From positions 1,594,188-1,658,187 of the forward strand of contig CAJNOP010000013.1 in assembly GCA_905250075.1 (NCBI GenBank): DNA of 64,000 nt, given 5' to 3'. The position numbers were made by a program, and so were the translations under genes. The notes under the pieces are model-generated. The model saw only the letters and a list, made by a program, of their open reading frames with translations, was not told the origin of the DNA and did no database searches. Shown piece after piece: positions 13,101 to 27,300 of this stretch. Each line of letters opens with the position of its first letter. Position 1 is the first letter of the stretch. The stretch comes from Rotaria sp. Silwood1. Lineage: Eukaryota; Rotifera; Eurotatoria; Philodinida; Philodinidae.

Positions 13101-13732
13101 ATTTGTACACGTATGAATGCCATTGTCGACAGTTACCATTGATATCAGGTATAACATTAGCATATCGAAAAATTCGACTTTCATCTTCAACACATAACTT
13201 ATACATCCGAGATACGAATCTATGTACCGTGTCGGTAGACTATCTTTCTTGACTAACGGCCTACTACCCTTGCCCATTTTAGAGTTCAATGATCTTGGGC
13301 ATTTTTTGAATAATTTTTAAACAGAAAGAGAGAAGTAGCTCGAATTTTTTGTACTATCTAGAGTCGACAATGCTCTATTTCTTTGCAAAGTCGATGAGAA
13401 ATTCTAGTCGATATCCTACGTCAATCACTGATGAGGATCGATACTAATTATTCTGTAATTTTTCATCCTACACCGCACTTCAGCAATTCTTTGAGAGCGC
13501 CGAAACCCTCAGGATCAAACCTACAAAAGCCTCACAACAACTTTCGGGCACTGAATAGTTCGTACTTTTCTGGCAATTTCTAGAGTTTCTTTTCTCAACA
13601 AAATATTCAAATGTCCATCAACTATAACAAATGTTTTCCCATTGAAACAACAACTGTCTATGGAAGGAATCATGATAATATTCCTTCCCGAACTCTTCCA
13701 TCATATCCATTTTCTTATTTCTATTCATAGAT
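10200..13732. other. Non-coding stretch upstream of tetraspanin
   Basis: About 3.5 kb with no convincing gene. A minus-strand stretch at 13024-13215 has protein-like composition but ends in stops on both sides and matched no family I recognise; it may be an old gene scrap. A small hairpin (tgacaatctt ... aagattgtca) lies near 11047-11090. Confidence 0.45.
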
Positions 13733-14045
13733 ACTAACAATACTTGGCCTTAGTAGAAATCAAATCCCTGATAACAAAGCACAACATCTTTCCAAAGGTC
13801 TTGGAAAAAATCAAGTAGTATATCTGCTGTCTCTATCTATCATTCAGTTTCTGTTCAAAATAGACACAAACCATACTCGATCTTAGTAACAATCGAATCG
13901 ATGATCAAAGAGCACAATATCTTGACAAAGCTCTTGAACAAAACCAAGTAATGTATCCATCATACCTATCTATCGTTCAATGCATGCACTAACCATACTT
14001 GATGTCAGGGTAATCACGTCGATACTGCAGAAAGACAATACTTCG
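13733..14045. repeat. Tandem repeat, about 130-bp unit, 2.4 copies
   Basis: The word actaacaatactt at 13733 recurs as acaaaccatactc at 13865 and actaaccatactt at 13988. The sequence between is alignable throughout (caaagcacaacatcttt against caaagagcacaatatctt; atctatcattcag against atctatcgttcaa). Copies differ at roughly a quarter of positions, so the duplication is old. Confidence 0.7.
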
Positions 14046-17000
14046 CTTTTGTTCTATAACCAAAGCGACCAGAATTTTAGTTTCTTTTTAACGACATGGA
14101 GTATGTCTAGAGTGAGATTGCTGAAACTTGACATGAGGAAGTGGATATAGTTGCAAATGCTCATGGATCTTGGTGGTTTCTCTTCAACCACACTCATTCA
14201 TGTTTCTAGCGATATTTCACAAGAATCTCAATTGTGCTGTTTGTTCAATTACCTTGTCTTGTGATCTTTTGTCTTTTTTGTTTTGTCATAATATATATTT
14301 CAATATATACTATTCGCACTACCTACAAGCATTCAATTCTATGTTCTGTAATATCTACAATAATCTACGGTTTTAGATGAGTGATTGCTAACGTATATTC
14401 CTTAGTACTGCTCTGGTAAATCAAGGTCGTATACAGAATTTTTCGATAAGGAGGTATTTATTCTCATTCTTGGATTATAGTCGTTATGAGCTATTGATTT
14501 TTGTAAGACATTTCCATCTATATATTCTATAGATGTTTTGCCTAATATGAAATATGTACCAATATTTCTCTAGTTTTTATTAATTGTTTCCAATGAATGT
14601 TTGCTATAAAAATATCCTTTGGTGGTATTTGTACGAGTCACAAATAGAAGAAGTTAATTATGATCATAAAGAGTGCCCCATTAACAACTGAAGTTAAATT
14701 GTCAGCTACATTTTTCGCACATTTTCCTAATATAGAAGGCTAAAATTTTTATCTCATATCTCTTCGACCAAGATCTTCGTTTTTCTAAAGTTTCAAACTT
14801 CTAGATGAAAGTAGTACTGCAATTGATGAAATACATCACGATATATGAATTTTTGTACTCAATTTTTGTGACATCATGATTTCTCGACCTGTGATATTTA
14901 TTAAAATCTGATGAAAAGAAGCTTTGCACAAGGAATCTTTTCAAATACATAAATTATAATAAAAATCTATGTATATGAGCAAGCTGTCAATTGCTTCTAT
15001 GATCGATTCTAATTGATGAAGTATTTCGTCTATCTTTCTTACGCATTTTTCGTTGGAAAATTTCGTCCATTTTTATGCATTTTCTTACTTTAATTGTAAG
15101 TGATGTATCAAACAGTGTTCTGGGAAAGTTTTCGTTCATTACACACCACACATTTTCAGAACTTCGTGCATCAACAAATTCAGCATCCTATCTATCGATT
15201 CTGCAAGTTTATTAAACAAGTGTGCTACGAATCATGCACTCAATACTTTATGTTGTTTCCATATGACATAAATTCAATACAAACCATTCATGATCTTTTA
15301 TTTTTTTGTAACTGGTGGACATTTAAGATAAAATTTATCATTAAGTCTAAAAGATTTTAAATATAAATTCATTCCTACGTAGGTAAAATAATGTTTAGCC
15401 GCTCTGTCGTGATCAACTATAGTAAAAACATTACAGAAATCTAGTGCCACAATTCATATATGTTAATTTGATGCATACATTGAAGGAATATGTTTAACCA
15501 AAAAAACTGAAGCTTTGGAAAATCAAAGATTTCGGTTGTATAGAGGTGGAAGAAACATTTCTATGTTTTACGTCGGGAAAAAGTGTGAAAAATGTCTCTA
15601 ACAAATTATCTTCAGCTTTTATGAGATACACTTTATGCATCATGCATATATTTGAAATTAATTATAGGAAGCAAAGACTCGGTAGAAAAACGTTTTTGAA
15701 GTTCAAAAAAAACAGCAACTATGCAGTTTGTTAGTGGATTTCTTTTTTTAGGAAAGCCGGCCATCTCCTTAATCTCCCTCTAAATATGCCGCTATTGTAT
15801 GTCGAGACTTCATTTTTGTCAGTGCAAGTATGAGTATGTGAAGAGCTGTATCTAATGCACATCATTCATCAACAAATGAGTACATGCGGAAAAGGACAAT
15901 CTAATCGTTCACTTCAGTCTAATGCACGAAAACATGCTATTCGATACTAGCGTTACAATCTGTAGGTTTTTCCCTCACCAATTCAGGTGCCTGTGTGAAT
16001 CAGTCAGATCTGATCGCACCGGCTGGTTGACCAGCATGAGTCATTTTTCACTTTTCTCATTTTGTAAGAGTCAAAATAACCATTCAATTAGTCATATCTA
16101 CCTCAGAATCTCTACAAAAATTGCATGAGCATTTTTTCAGTATCAGAGTGCTTTTGTGAAACACGATCGTTGATGAATGTTGAAATGTATAACGAGAAGA
16201 TCGATCCCATCTCTCTGAGCTTGCAACAAAGATCGCGTTCCGAATTTCGACTTGAAACTTTGCATCAAGACGGACATTCATGGGAATAGTTTATTATAAA
16301 AGTTTCAGATCTTTTGATTGCTTCTATCCTTAAACACAGCTTTGGTAAAAGCATATTTTTCGCGTTGCTCACATACAACGGCGAAATCCGACGTTGTTAA
16401 CTCAGAACAGACATAATCAAAGAGTCTGAAGTTTTTAAAATAAATTGTTTTCGTTAAAGTCTATCTCTATGTAAGTTTTTAAATCGAAATCCGAAACTCT
16501 ATTTTCCTGATGTTTCTGAAAATAGTATGGCATCCTGCTAAAAAAGACAGTAATTCAGCAATAATAGCTATTAGCTCAAACTCTTTTCAAGGTATTTATA
16601 GCTCATTAGAACCTACATCATGTACATAGTCCTGAAACAAAAGCGATTTGAAACTGAGAAATGTGCCCTCGTTAATTGATAAACCACGCATACTTTTTCT
16701 CAACAGAGAAACAGTTAGAACGAAGTTTTTCATGTAGAATAGTAGAGCAAGAATTCGACTTCCACTGTCTTCATGATGTATTTCGTAAGTCTTATTACTT
16801 TCTGTCCAAAAAAAGGCACTTTCCTCTAAGATGACAGAAACTGGACTATTTTTTTACTCTAGAAATCTTCCCAACTCTTAAAGATCTAAAATAATTTTTA
16901 AACTAAAAAGTTGGCTATTAGTCAAAGTACATTGAAAATTATTCAAATCGCAACTGTATCACTGTGATTTTTTTCACCAAATGACAGCGTTACTGTTTGC

Positions 17001-17100
17001 TGCATCTTAATTCAGTAGAATTTCTTGTTGAAAAATTTTCTGTTTATATGACAAATATATAGAATAAACAAACAAAAAAGTAGGCACACTATCCACTGTA
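14046..17100. other. Non-coding stretch downstream of the protocadherin
   Basis: About 3 kb with only short accidental frames. No exon pair with matching splice phase, RNA gene or clear repeat was recognised. Confidence 0.45.
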
Positions 17101-20100
17101 TTAAACAACACATTCATGAGCTGAAATAAAACTTCTTTTATTCGTCTGCTGTTGTGGTGATTGATCAGCGTCCATTTCAATATCCCATTGTAATGAATCA
17201 ACATTTGATTGATTTAATTTTGTTGACGAACAAGAAATTGATGATGAAGATGCATTTGAACTTGCGAAACCATAATCTGTACTTAATGATTGACATGGTT
17301 GAGAATTTAAATATACACATGGTGGACATTGATTATTACGTATCAATTCAGCTAATTTAAGATCATAAAAATAAGTTGAAGATTGATAATTTTGAACATT
17401 TGATGGATCATATCGATTATGATACCAGGAATTTATTTGTATTGGTATCACACTTGATGACAATGATGATGAATTTGTATTTATAACACAAGCTGAATCT
17501 CCTATATACATAAAAATGATAATATAAATTAATTTCAAATAAATCTAACATACGATCATCTTCACGATTTGTTGAACCAGATGAAGTTTTAAAAGTCTAA
17601 AAAATAAATTTTTTGTTTTATTAAAAACTTGATCACATTTCCTTTTACTACCTTTTCACTTTGAACATCATCATTACATTGTAAAAAATTTTGTTGATTT
17701 TTAAATAGTTTCTTATCTTTCGGTTGTTTTCGACAATAAAAACAAGTTATTATTGAAAAAATAAATACACATATACATGTTATTATTATAGCCAAAGCAA
17801 TTGTTATAGGTAAACCGATTGCCCAAAAAAGTAATATTTCATTTGTTTTTCGATGTTCATAATGTATTAATTGTTTGCATGAATTCTTTTTTGAACTATT
17901 ACATATATCAATATGAAGTTTTATTAAAAAATTTTCTTCTGTATATTCATCAATGATATTAAAAGATAATATATATGATGATACATATGGTTTTGAAATA
18001 AGACGAACTTCACCTGTTGAACTTATATTCCAACATGTAAATAAATCTGTATGATTTAAATAAATTTTTGGTTGTATAGAATGATTATTTGTTATATCAA
18101 TAATAAATGAAATATTACCAATAGAATTTATATCAACAATTGTTCGTTGAATCGTTAATGGTAAAAGTTTCGGTAATGAATTAATTGTTAATGAATTTGA
18201 ATCTATATTAATAGTTAATAATTTTTTTGTTGAACGATAATTAGGTAAACCATAATCACTTGCTGTTATTTCAAATGTATAAGATACAAATGAACAAGAT
18301 GATTGTGATTGAATATAAACATAACCAAGTGATGTTATATCCAATATTAAACATGGATCAAATGAACGTATTGAATAATGTACAATACCTTGTAAACCAG
18401 AATCATAATCATAAGCAAATATTCGACCAAGAATTGTATTTGGTTGTAATATAGATTTTGAAAATGTCCAATTGTATGACTGATTTTGATCGAATTCTGG
18501 TGAATGATCATTTACATCATGAATTCGAAGTATTATTTTTGTTTGACTTGATAATGATAATTGTCCATGATCTTGAACTTGAATATAAAATTCTAAATCA
18601 ATTGTTGTAACAGTTTTTTCTTGGTGAAATTGTTCAAAATCAATTGATTGACTTAAACTTATTTGTCCTGTTTGAGAATTAATTATTAATAAATCTGTTT
18701 TATTTAATAAATGATATTCAAATTCAGCATTTATACCTATGTCACAATCGTAGGCATTTAATGTATCGATTATAAGACCAATAGGATTATTTTCATTGAT
18801 ATTATATAGTATGGAATTTGTTATGATTTGTGGAATACAATCATTTATATCAGTTATATTTAATAATATTAATGATCTTGTATGTAATGTTGGTGTACCA
18901 GAATCATGAGCTATTAATTGAATATTATTATATATTGGTTTTGATTCACGATCAACATTTGTATGAAGTATTAAAGAATAAAGTTTAGTATTTTGAAAAT
19001 TATTTTGATAGACTAATTTATATATTAAAGGTAATGGAGGTTGAATTGTTGTTAATTGTAAATATGGATTTCCATTCGCTAAATAGGATAAATCATTGGT
19101 CGTTTTCTTTTGGTATAAATTAAAATTTTATGAGACATCGAACATAAATGACATGATAGTCTATTGTAAATCAAAGTGTTTTATTTTCTAATTATCTATT
19201 ATTGTTTTTGTTTATTCGTAAAGTAAGACAAATGATATGAGCAAAATCATTCATTGAGTAACGTAACCTCGCAAAATAAAAATATGTGTATTTCGGAATA
19301 ATGAGCTGTCGCATAGCTAGAGAACTTCATTCAGATGAGTTATCAGTCAAAACTTGTTCGTACAATCTCTGTATAACAATAAAGAAATACAATAAAGAAG
19401 TAGTTTATCTATTAGAGCAACATAGCTTTACTTAGGCGCTTGTCACGCATCTAGAAGATCTAAATTTCTACCTCTATACTTCAATGTTCCTGTTACATTG
19501 TGTTTCAACAAAAAACTAACATTAGTGATGTGATACAAAACAGAACCCTTGTAAAAAAAAACATAAGGTGGTTATATCCGATTTGGTCTGCAATGATTAT
19601 ATAATATCGATGATGAAATGCTTGTCAATCGTAATTTCTATATAAAATATAGAGCTTATGGTTACAATTCATATACATAGATATAGTATGTATATGGTAT
19701 TAGAGGAGATGCTTGTTATACACAGTGTTCATAGGCTATTTGAGGTTCTTAAATACATGCTTCAATAACATTTGTTAATAGGTCTTGATCGGTTGCATTT
19801 TTTTGTGAAGCCTTTAATATTGAATTCTGTCAAAAGCTAAAGTTTATTCCTTATTTTAATACTATTGAGCTAATATAGAATCCAAAATTTACAACATGCA
19901 TTAAGAAATACAACTGATGACCTATGAACAAATACTATTCAAGAATGCATTAAAAAACTCCGATGGTTTATGTACACTTTGTATTACAAGCATCTTCTTT
20001 TATACTATTGATATCCATTGATGTATATTTATGCTTATCATAAACTCTATATTTTATATTAAAAATACGATTCATAAGTATTTTGCCATTAGTACATACA

Positions 20101-22664
20101 TCTACATCATTGTGTTTTTTTTTCTTATGATTATTTGTTGTCATTTATAATGGTTATATATTTTTTACGGCTCATTGGCAGTTTTTAAACTCGTGTGAGA
20201 ATTACCAGCAAGAATATAAGCGATTGGAATTTTTTTAAAGTAATGATTGACTCGATATCTGATCAAAAGGCGATAGATAAAATACATAGATATAAGTAAA
20301 ATTGTAACTCAGTACCATATGATCAACGCTCAATCGATGCAATTACAATGATTGAATGAACTCTAATTTTTACATCGATATCTCTTATAATTTGACTTTT
20401 CATAAGTAAGGATACTCTAGTAATTTTTGTTCTCTTTAGTATTAATTTTGACAAAGTGATATTTCATTGTCTCATGGGATATTTCAAAAAAGTAAACAAA
20501 TTCTTTACCAAATGAATCAAGATCATTGAGAATAATATGTGCTAATGTTGTACCAATTGATGTATCTTCAGAAATTGAAACAATATTTTTATCATTACGT
20601 GTTTGTTTAAATGTTCTATTTCCTAAATAGAATTTTTATCAGTGTAATTGAAATTTTTTCGGTTTTCTTTTTTTTTTGTATTTATGTTTTACCTTCAACT
20701 TTCATATAAATTAAAACAGGATTATCATTAATATCAATAACACGAATAAATATAATTGCATAAACAGGTATTAAATTTTCAGAAGCTTTTACCGTTAATC
20801 GGTACGATTTGTCTCTTTCATAATCTAATAATTTTTTTAATTGAATATTACCCGTTAAACGATCAATTATAAATGGTGATTCAGTTAAAAGTTCATAACA
20901 GATCTTTTCATTATTATCACTAATTGCTTCAATTTTTAACAAGGTTGTACCAATTGCAGTATCTTCACGAACATCAATACTATAGACAGATTGAACAAAT
21001 ATTGGAATTGATTCATTTATTATACGTATATCAAGTTGAATTGAACCAGTACGTGGTTTAGGTTGTTGTCCATTATCTGATGCAGTTAATGATAAAAAAT
21101 ATGTTGATATACGTTGACGATCTAGTAATGATCGTACAACTAGATAAGGTATTTCAATTGAAGTATAATCAATATAAAAATCATCAAAATTCGTTCCATC
21201 AAGGCTATATGATTGAACACTATTTGATCCTAAAGAAAGATTAATCAACTTTAATAGTTAATATACACGAAGTTGCTAGCGCAATTCATGCAAGATATAA
21301 ATGTGAAACACGATGTGACTAGTTTTGCTAATCATAGAGTGATATGTTTTATATACCTATTCGGTACATTGTTCTTTATCATTCTTTTGTTTAAACCTTT
21401 TTAGATGCAAGAAAAAACTAGTTCATATTTTATAACGAGACGTTATTGATACGCTGTCTTTGATAAGCTGTCTCTAACGTGTCTGTCACGTTTATGTTGA
21501 CTCATTTTTAATGAAGGAACCTCTCCATGTATCAAATCATTTTTCAACCAAGAAAATGTTCATTTGATGAATAATACAAAAAATCGAAAATGATTATATT
21601 TTTCCGATATTTGACTTTCGACTTGTCACTACTCACTTTGTAAAAGCAAAGTCCTCAATGAGATTAGTTCATTGGATTACGTATAAATTTCCTAGTATTT
21701 CCTATCCTGAGGTATTTTATGTTCCGAATTCTCTTTTGTGTAAAAGTAAATTTTGTTCAAATATTTACGTCTGCAGAAAAAAAATATTAATTACATAGTC
21801 AATTAATTTCACTAAGAACTTTGTTCTTAAAAAATTTGAAGGAGATTTCTCAGTTAATCTAAGAAAGACCACAGCCTTTTGTTGAATAAATCCAGTAAAG
21901 TTTCGATATCTCAAGAAATAAAGCTAGAAAAAACGAACAACTCTAAACTTTTCTAGTACTCATTAAATGAATGTCACCTCGATCGAAAATCAATTTGACA
22001 TCTGAAGATAATGTCCATCGAGCCGAAAAATTTTATACTTGGATTTGAGATCAATCTGACGAGTTCTGTACCTAGAGAAGTTCTTCCGTATAATCAGTAT
22101 TATATCCTCGGGTATGGATCGAAATTTCTATCTCTATAATTCAACACTCAGTTTCAATTGTGTTCAATAAAGAATAAAAATAAACCTACCTTCATCAGGA
22201 TCATTTGCAATTGGTAAAACAATTCGATAGCCTAAAGGTACATTTTCTTTAATATATATAATATGTATCATTGCTTCAATATCAAATATAGGTGAATGAT
22301 CATTTCGATCTTGAATTTTAATTTCAATTATTTTGTATATAGTTGTTTGTTGAATATTAATAATAAGTTGATAAAAAATTTCGCATGAATTACATGAACA
22401 TTGTTGGTTTAAACACATTTGTTCACGATCAAGAATTGATAATGTTGTTAAATGACCAGTTTGATTACTAATTGAAAATAAATTTTTATTTATTGGTATT
22501 AATTCAAATAATGAATATGATGCCAATGTTTTTATTTGAAAGTCATTTGATAAATCAGCAATAAAAGTATTTATTGGGGATTTTTCTTCAACGATATATT
22601 TAAAAATTTCTTGATTTGATACAGGTATAATAAGTATGGTGAGAAAAAAGACCATCAGTAACAT
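17101..22664 (-). CDS. Protocadherin-like cell-adhesion receptor
   Basis: Six exons splice in phase: 22664-22190, 21229-20693, 20622-20509, 19078-17652, 17596-17554 and 17501-17101 (TAA), giving 998 residues. Order: signal peptide MLLMVFFLTILIIPVSNQ; about seven cadherin repeats with calcium-site motifs (DRNDHSP, DPDEGSNS, DINDNP, DVNDHSPEF, DYDSG); a TM helix near residues 790-824 followed by a Cys- and Lys-rich turn; and a cytoplasmic tail of about 170 residues rich in Ser and Asn. DPDEGSNSVQSYSLD in repeat 2 is typical of protocadherins, calcium-dependent homophilic adhesion proteins of the plasma membrane. An earlier ATG at 22700 is in frame, but a strong acceptor (ctcatttttcag) lies between the two ATGs, so I prefer 22664. 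No catenin-binding region was recognised in the tail. Confidence 0.93.
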
Positions 22665-22700
22665 GATGATGTATTCAATCTGAAAAATGAGAAGAGACAT

Positions 22701-24305
22701 GTTTTAAAGAATGATGTAAGAAGAGGAGATTAATGTGACCTTCATGTTCAATATGCTCAAACTTCAAATAAAAAAAAGAAAACGGAATGATGTCTTTTTT
22801 AAGTGGATCGTTTCTTTTTTTTTTCTGGTTGTACAACTCTAATTTCAATTTGAGATGTAGAACATATTTTTTATTTACCTTAAATTTGTAAAAATAATTC
22901 TTCGAATTACTTCATATTATTATGTTTCTTCATCCGTAATAAAAATAAGGTTCAATCATCTTACCAATTTTTCGTTTCTTTTATTGTATTTACTTGAAAC
23001 ACATTGCTGTTAATACTAGGACAATTATGTCTTAATCATCGATCTGTCTTATATATGGTTAGTAGTCATTCTCTTCGTTCCCATCTTTCAATCACTCAAT
23101 ATCTTCGTTTTCAAGTTGCTTCTTTTTCGAACAAATAGAAAAAAAAACGAAGAAGGTCACTTAACGCCCGTTGGGCAGAAAAGAGAGAGAAAGAGAAAAA
23201 ACGAATATTGAATTTGTCAATAGGTTTTATAATCGATGGCAATCTGAATTCTAATTGAAGAAATCAAACTAGCAAAACTTCTACTATTAAATTTCAAATG
23301 TCATAAGATTATGAGAAAATAATATCGATACAAACTTTGGTCCTATTGTATACTACTGTTTTCTTTTTTCGTTCAATTTCAATTCATTCAAAGCTTTGCC
23401 GATCAACTCTTGAACGAGATGAGAAGAATCCACTTTATAGTTAAGTCAATAGAAAGAAGCATTGAACAATGGGAACTGACCTGTTTGCAAAAGAGAAAAA
23501 AATGACCATCAATACTACTACTACAATGATTGCCGACGGATAAAATGTATCTAAGTAGTGTGAATTGTGTAAAGTGGCAAACCTTCTTCTTACCTTTCTA
23601 TTCAAACGATAGTTAATACGTGTTCGAAAGAGCGGATATATATATATACCTACATATAGTTGGATCTGTGACGAATTCTATTCATTAGAATATTCCTTTT
23701 TGATCTATAAAGTATTCATTGATTTACTCAACATGAAAAGTAATACACCGGAACTGCAACTGTTACATATATATATATGGTAGACTTAAGATAATCACTC
23801 AATTTATAGCAAAAAAAATAAAAATAAATTTCATTGATCGATGGAATAAGTAAAATATCTTTGATGTAATCGTGTTAATGTTGAATAATAACAACACATT
23901 CTCACTATTGCATTATAAGAAATATGTATCGAACACCTTTAATATCGAATTATGCTATTGCTTTTTTTTTCACAGTCTGTTCACATGTTTATTCATCAAT
24001 TATTGATTGAATACATAAATTTTATTTTCGCTTCATAAGTATTAGACACTTGATCAACAACAATTGAGACAGATGCGTATATAGTGAATGAAAAAAAATA
24101 TAATTTAATGAAACACTTGTATGTCTTCGTTGCAGATGTTTTATTCGGTAATCCATTCAATTAATTGATGTGAGAGAGAGAGTTTTTTATTTTTATTTTT
24201 ATTTTATTAGATCATGAGACAATAGTTATTCGGCTATATTTTTGTTTTGTTTTGAAAAGGAAATACAAATAAAGAAAAGATAACAATACAATTCAATTGT
24301 CTCAA
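22701..24305. other. Intergenic region, protocadherin 5' side to UCHL5 3' end
   Basis: About 1.6 kb upstream of the protocadherin start, probably holding its promoter and the UCHL5 3' UTR. It contains AT dinucleotide runs near 23635-23655 and 23768-23780. No exon was found. Confidence 0.45.
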
Positions 24306-27300
24306 TCATATTCGTTTGCGTTTTTTGTCTGTTTCGCGTTTTTTTTCAGCTTCTTTTGCAACAACAGCCTATAAGAAATAAATCAGTTAATTATTTGTTA
24401 ATAATAATAAGAGAAAAAAAAACAGAATACAACTTTTTCTACAGCAGGTACAAATATTCCTTGTGTTGCATATGCTTTAAGTAATTCAACAATAAAAGGT
24501 AACCAATTATGTCGTCGACGTAAATTTTCAATCTGTTACAAATCATTTAATTGAGTACAAAAAAAAAGAAACAAATGATACGCAAAACTAACTCGATATG
24601 ATTCTCTTTTACGTTCTTCTTCATGAATTAAAACCGATAAATGAGATGTTTTAGCATTTCGTTCATCATCAGTTAATGCAGGATCTGAAAAAACCAATAA
24701 AAAAAAATCTAGTTTTATTTTTTATCAAATATATTTTTGAGTAAAAAATCTTCTTCATATATAATTTGTGTAATCTTTATTTCAAAAAAAAAAAAAGAAA
24801 TGCATGAGTATTGAAACATGAGTATTATATTACAATAGAAGTGCCTGGTGTTTATGTACAGTTGAAAGAGGCTTATTCAATTTCAATTCTTATGTAATTC
24901 AAAAAGAATTTAACTGATTCTATTATAAAAACGAATTTTGTGTTCAACTAGTAAAAACAAATGAGACATAATATAAGTAGAGAAGCATTTATGTTACTAA
25001 ATGTTTTAATTGAAGTTCGTTCAAATGATTGAATAGATCGTAGCTTCTCAAAACAGGTACTTTTTCAAATAAAATCCAGCTACTAAATGATTTAAGTAGT
25101 TGATTGCTTGCTAACAACTTTTCACTTATTCCACTTCTTTATGTAACTACACAATTAAAAATAGGTAAACAGTGATTCAATGATTTAAATGCGTGCACTC
25201 TTTATAACAACATTTAATTGATTGATCTTCATCATACTATCAGCTATTCAAATGTAGCCTTATTAAAACATTATCGTAGTTGTTTTGAAGATTTTATAAC
25301 AATTCAAGAAAAAAAAAGTATATTCAAATTGAAAATAGTTGATTCTTTGGCGTGATAACTTCTAATTCTTATTTTTTATCAATGTCTTTTTAATTTATTC
25401 TACTATATCTTCGATCTTTTATTTCAGAATATTTAGTTAAAATTTATTATGATAACTGACTGCATTTTTTTTATTGAGATTGAATAAGTTTTAGACTTTT
25501 TCCTTATATTATTACGGTATTTTCTAAATAAATGTCATGGTTCTTCACAAGAACGTCAAAGAAATTTATTTTCAAACTTCAACTTGAAACTCTTCATAGA
25601 GATTGAACTCACTAAGAATAATTGATAGTGAAAGTTTTAAATTTTTTTGTTCTTCCTATCCTAAGATACAGTCATGATAAAAGCTTGTCTTGTATACTGC
25701 TTATATATAGGGTAGGCCATCAATAGCACTACGATAAAAAATTCAAATATCTTCGCTTCGATTCGCTTGAATGAGCTGCTTTTTCGTTAGTGGTAGAAGG
25801 TTATTTACATTTTTTTTTTCATATGACTAACGTTAACAAGTACTACAGTCAAGTAAGAAAAATATAGTTAAAGCGTTTCATAGACATTGTTCAATTGTCA
25901 TCTAACTAAGAGAGTAATAATGGGTAAGAAATCATAGCGAACTATATCAATGCATATAGAGCAAGTGTTCAAAGCGAATAATTAGTTTAAATGTTGAAAT
26001 TTGTAGGCGATGCCAAAACCCAGTGTTTCATATTTGAAAATTCAAAATTTTCTAACCTTCGACTTTTAAACTAATTAGTTCTGAAAATTTTCTTTATGTG
26101 TATCAATATAGTTCGTTTTGATTTTTTTCTTATATAACACCTGAAAATTATCTATTAAACGCTTTATATGCATTTTTCTTACTTTATAGTAGTGTTTGTC
26201 TACGTTATACACATGAGAACCTAAATTTCAATAAGATTTCACTATCAATCAAAAACCAGTTCATTCGAGCGAATCAAAATGAAGATATTTCAGTTTTTTT
26301 TAATAATACAGCTATTTTTGGCTTGTCATATATACCGCCATATTTTCAATTTTTATTTCAGCAAAGGAAAAAATCAAAAGTCAAAAGCTTTCATAATAAA
26401 CTATTCATGGTGAGTATATTTTTCTATAGAAAGTTTCCAGTCGAAATCTGAAAACGAATTTTTTCAATGTTCTGAGAGAACTTCATTAAGAAAACACCGT
26501 AAAAATAGAATATTTCAGCCGCAATAAACTAACAACACAAACCTTGTTCAGGATATTGATAGCTCATTAGGATGTATATGCTGCACATAGTTTCGACTTC
26601 AAAGCAATTAATCAGTTAGAAGAATCTCTGTCATTAGTTTTATTTCTTTTTCAAACAAAGTTACTTTTATAGAAAAAAACGATGATAATTTAGAATACAT
26701 CGAAAATGACAGTGCTATATTACCTCAGAGTTCCATAGACTTACATAGTTACTATCTGCTCTTGTATTTTTTGAAAAATTTGGATTCTGAAATTCATTTC
26801 ATAACATTTTCTTTTCAATTACTTTGTATAGAAAGCTGAAGAAATTCGAAAGATTAAAATACTATTCTCTCTTTGTTTATTTTTATTTTTATCTTCTTCG
26901 TGTATTATGATTATTATTCGAATTATGTATTGAACTTACAAGGAATCTAGATGTACACATCCATTATGTTACAATAATTTCAGATATACTGAAATCGAGT
27001 ATTCCTAAAGGTTGAAACTAGCTCAACTCGTGCTTTTTGAGTTTCTCATAGGATGACTGACTAATCAATAAATTACAGCCATCATCCTCGGGTACTTATT
27101 ACATAATTTTTTTATCGATATAAAAGCTAGAAACACTGGTATTTAGAATCTTGAAGTATGCATTTCAGCTATTAAATGTCAAAGATGACTATGAATGTGT
27201 TTTATAACAGACTAAGACTTTTTTTTTGTTAATGTGATTCAATGCCTTTTTTCATTGCTTAAGAACAAGAATCTGGTGCTTGTCGTCCTCAGTTGCTAGG

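Noticed and set aside
13024-13289. Minus-strand frame with protein-like composition
   Set aside because: Too short, bounded by stops, no splice partners and no family recognised; kept only as a possible scrap.
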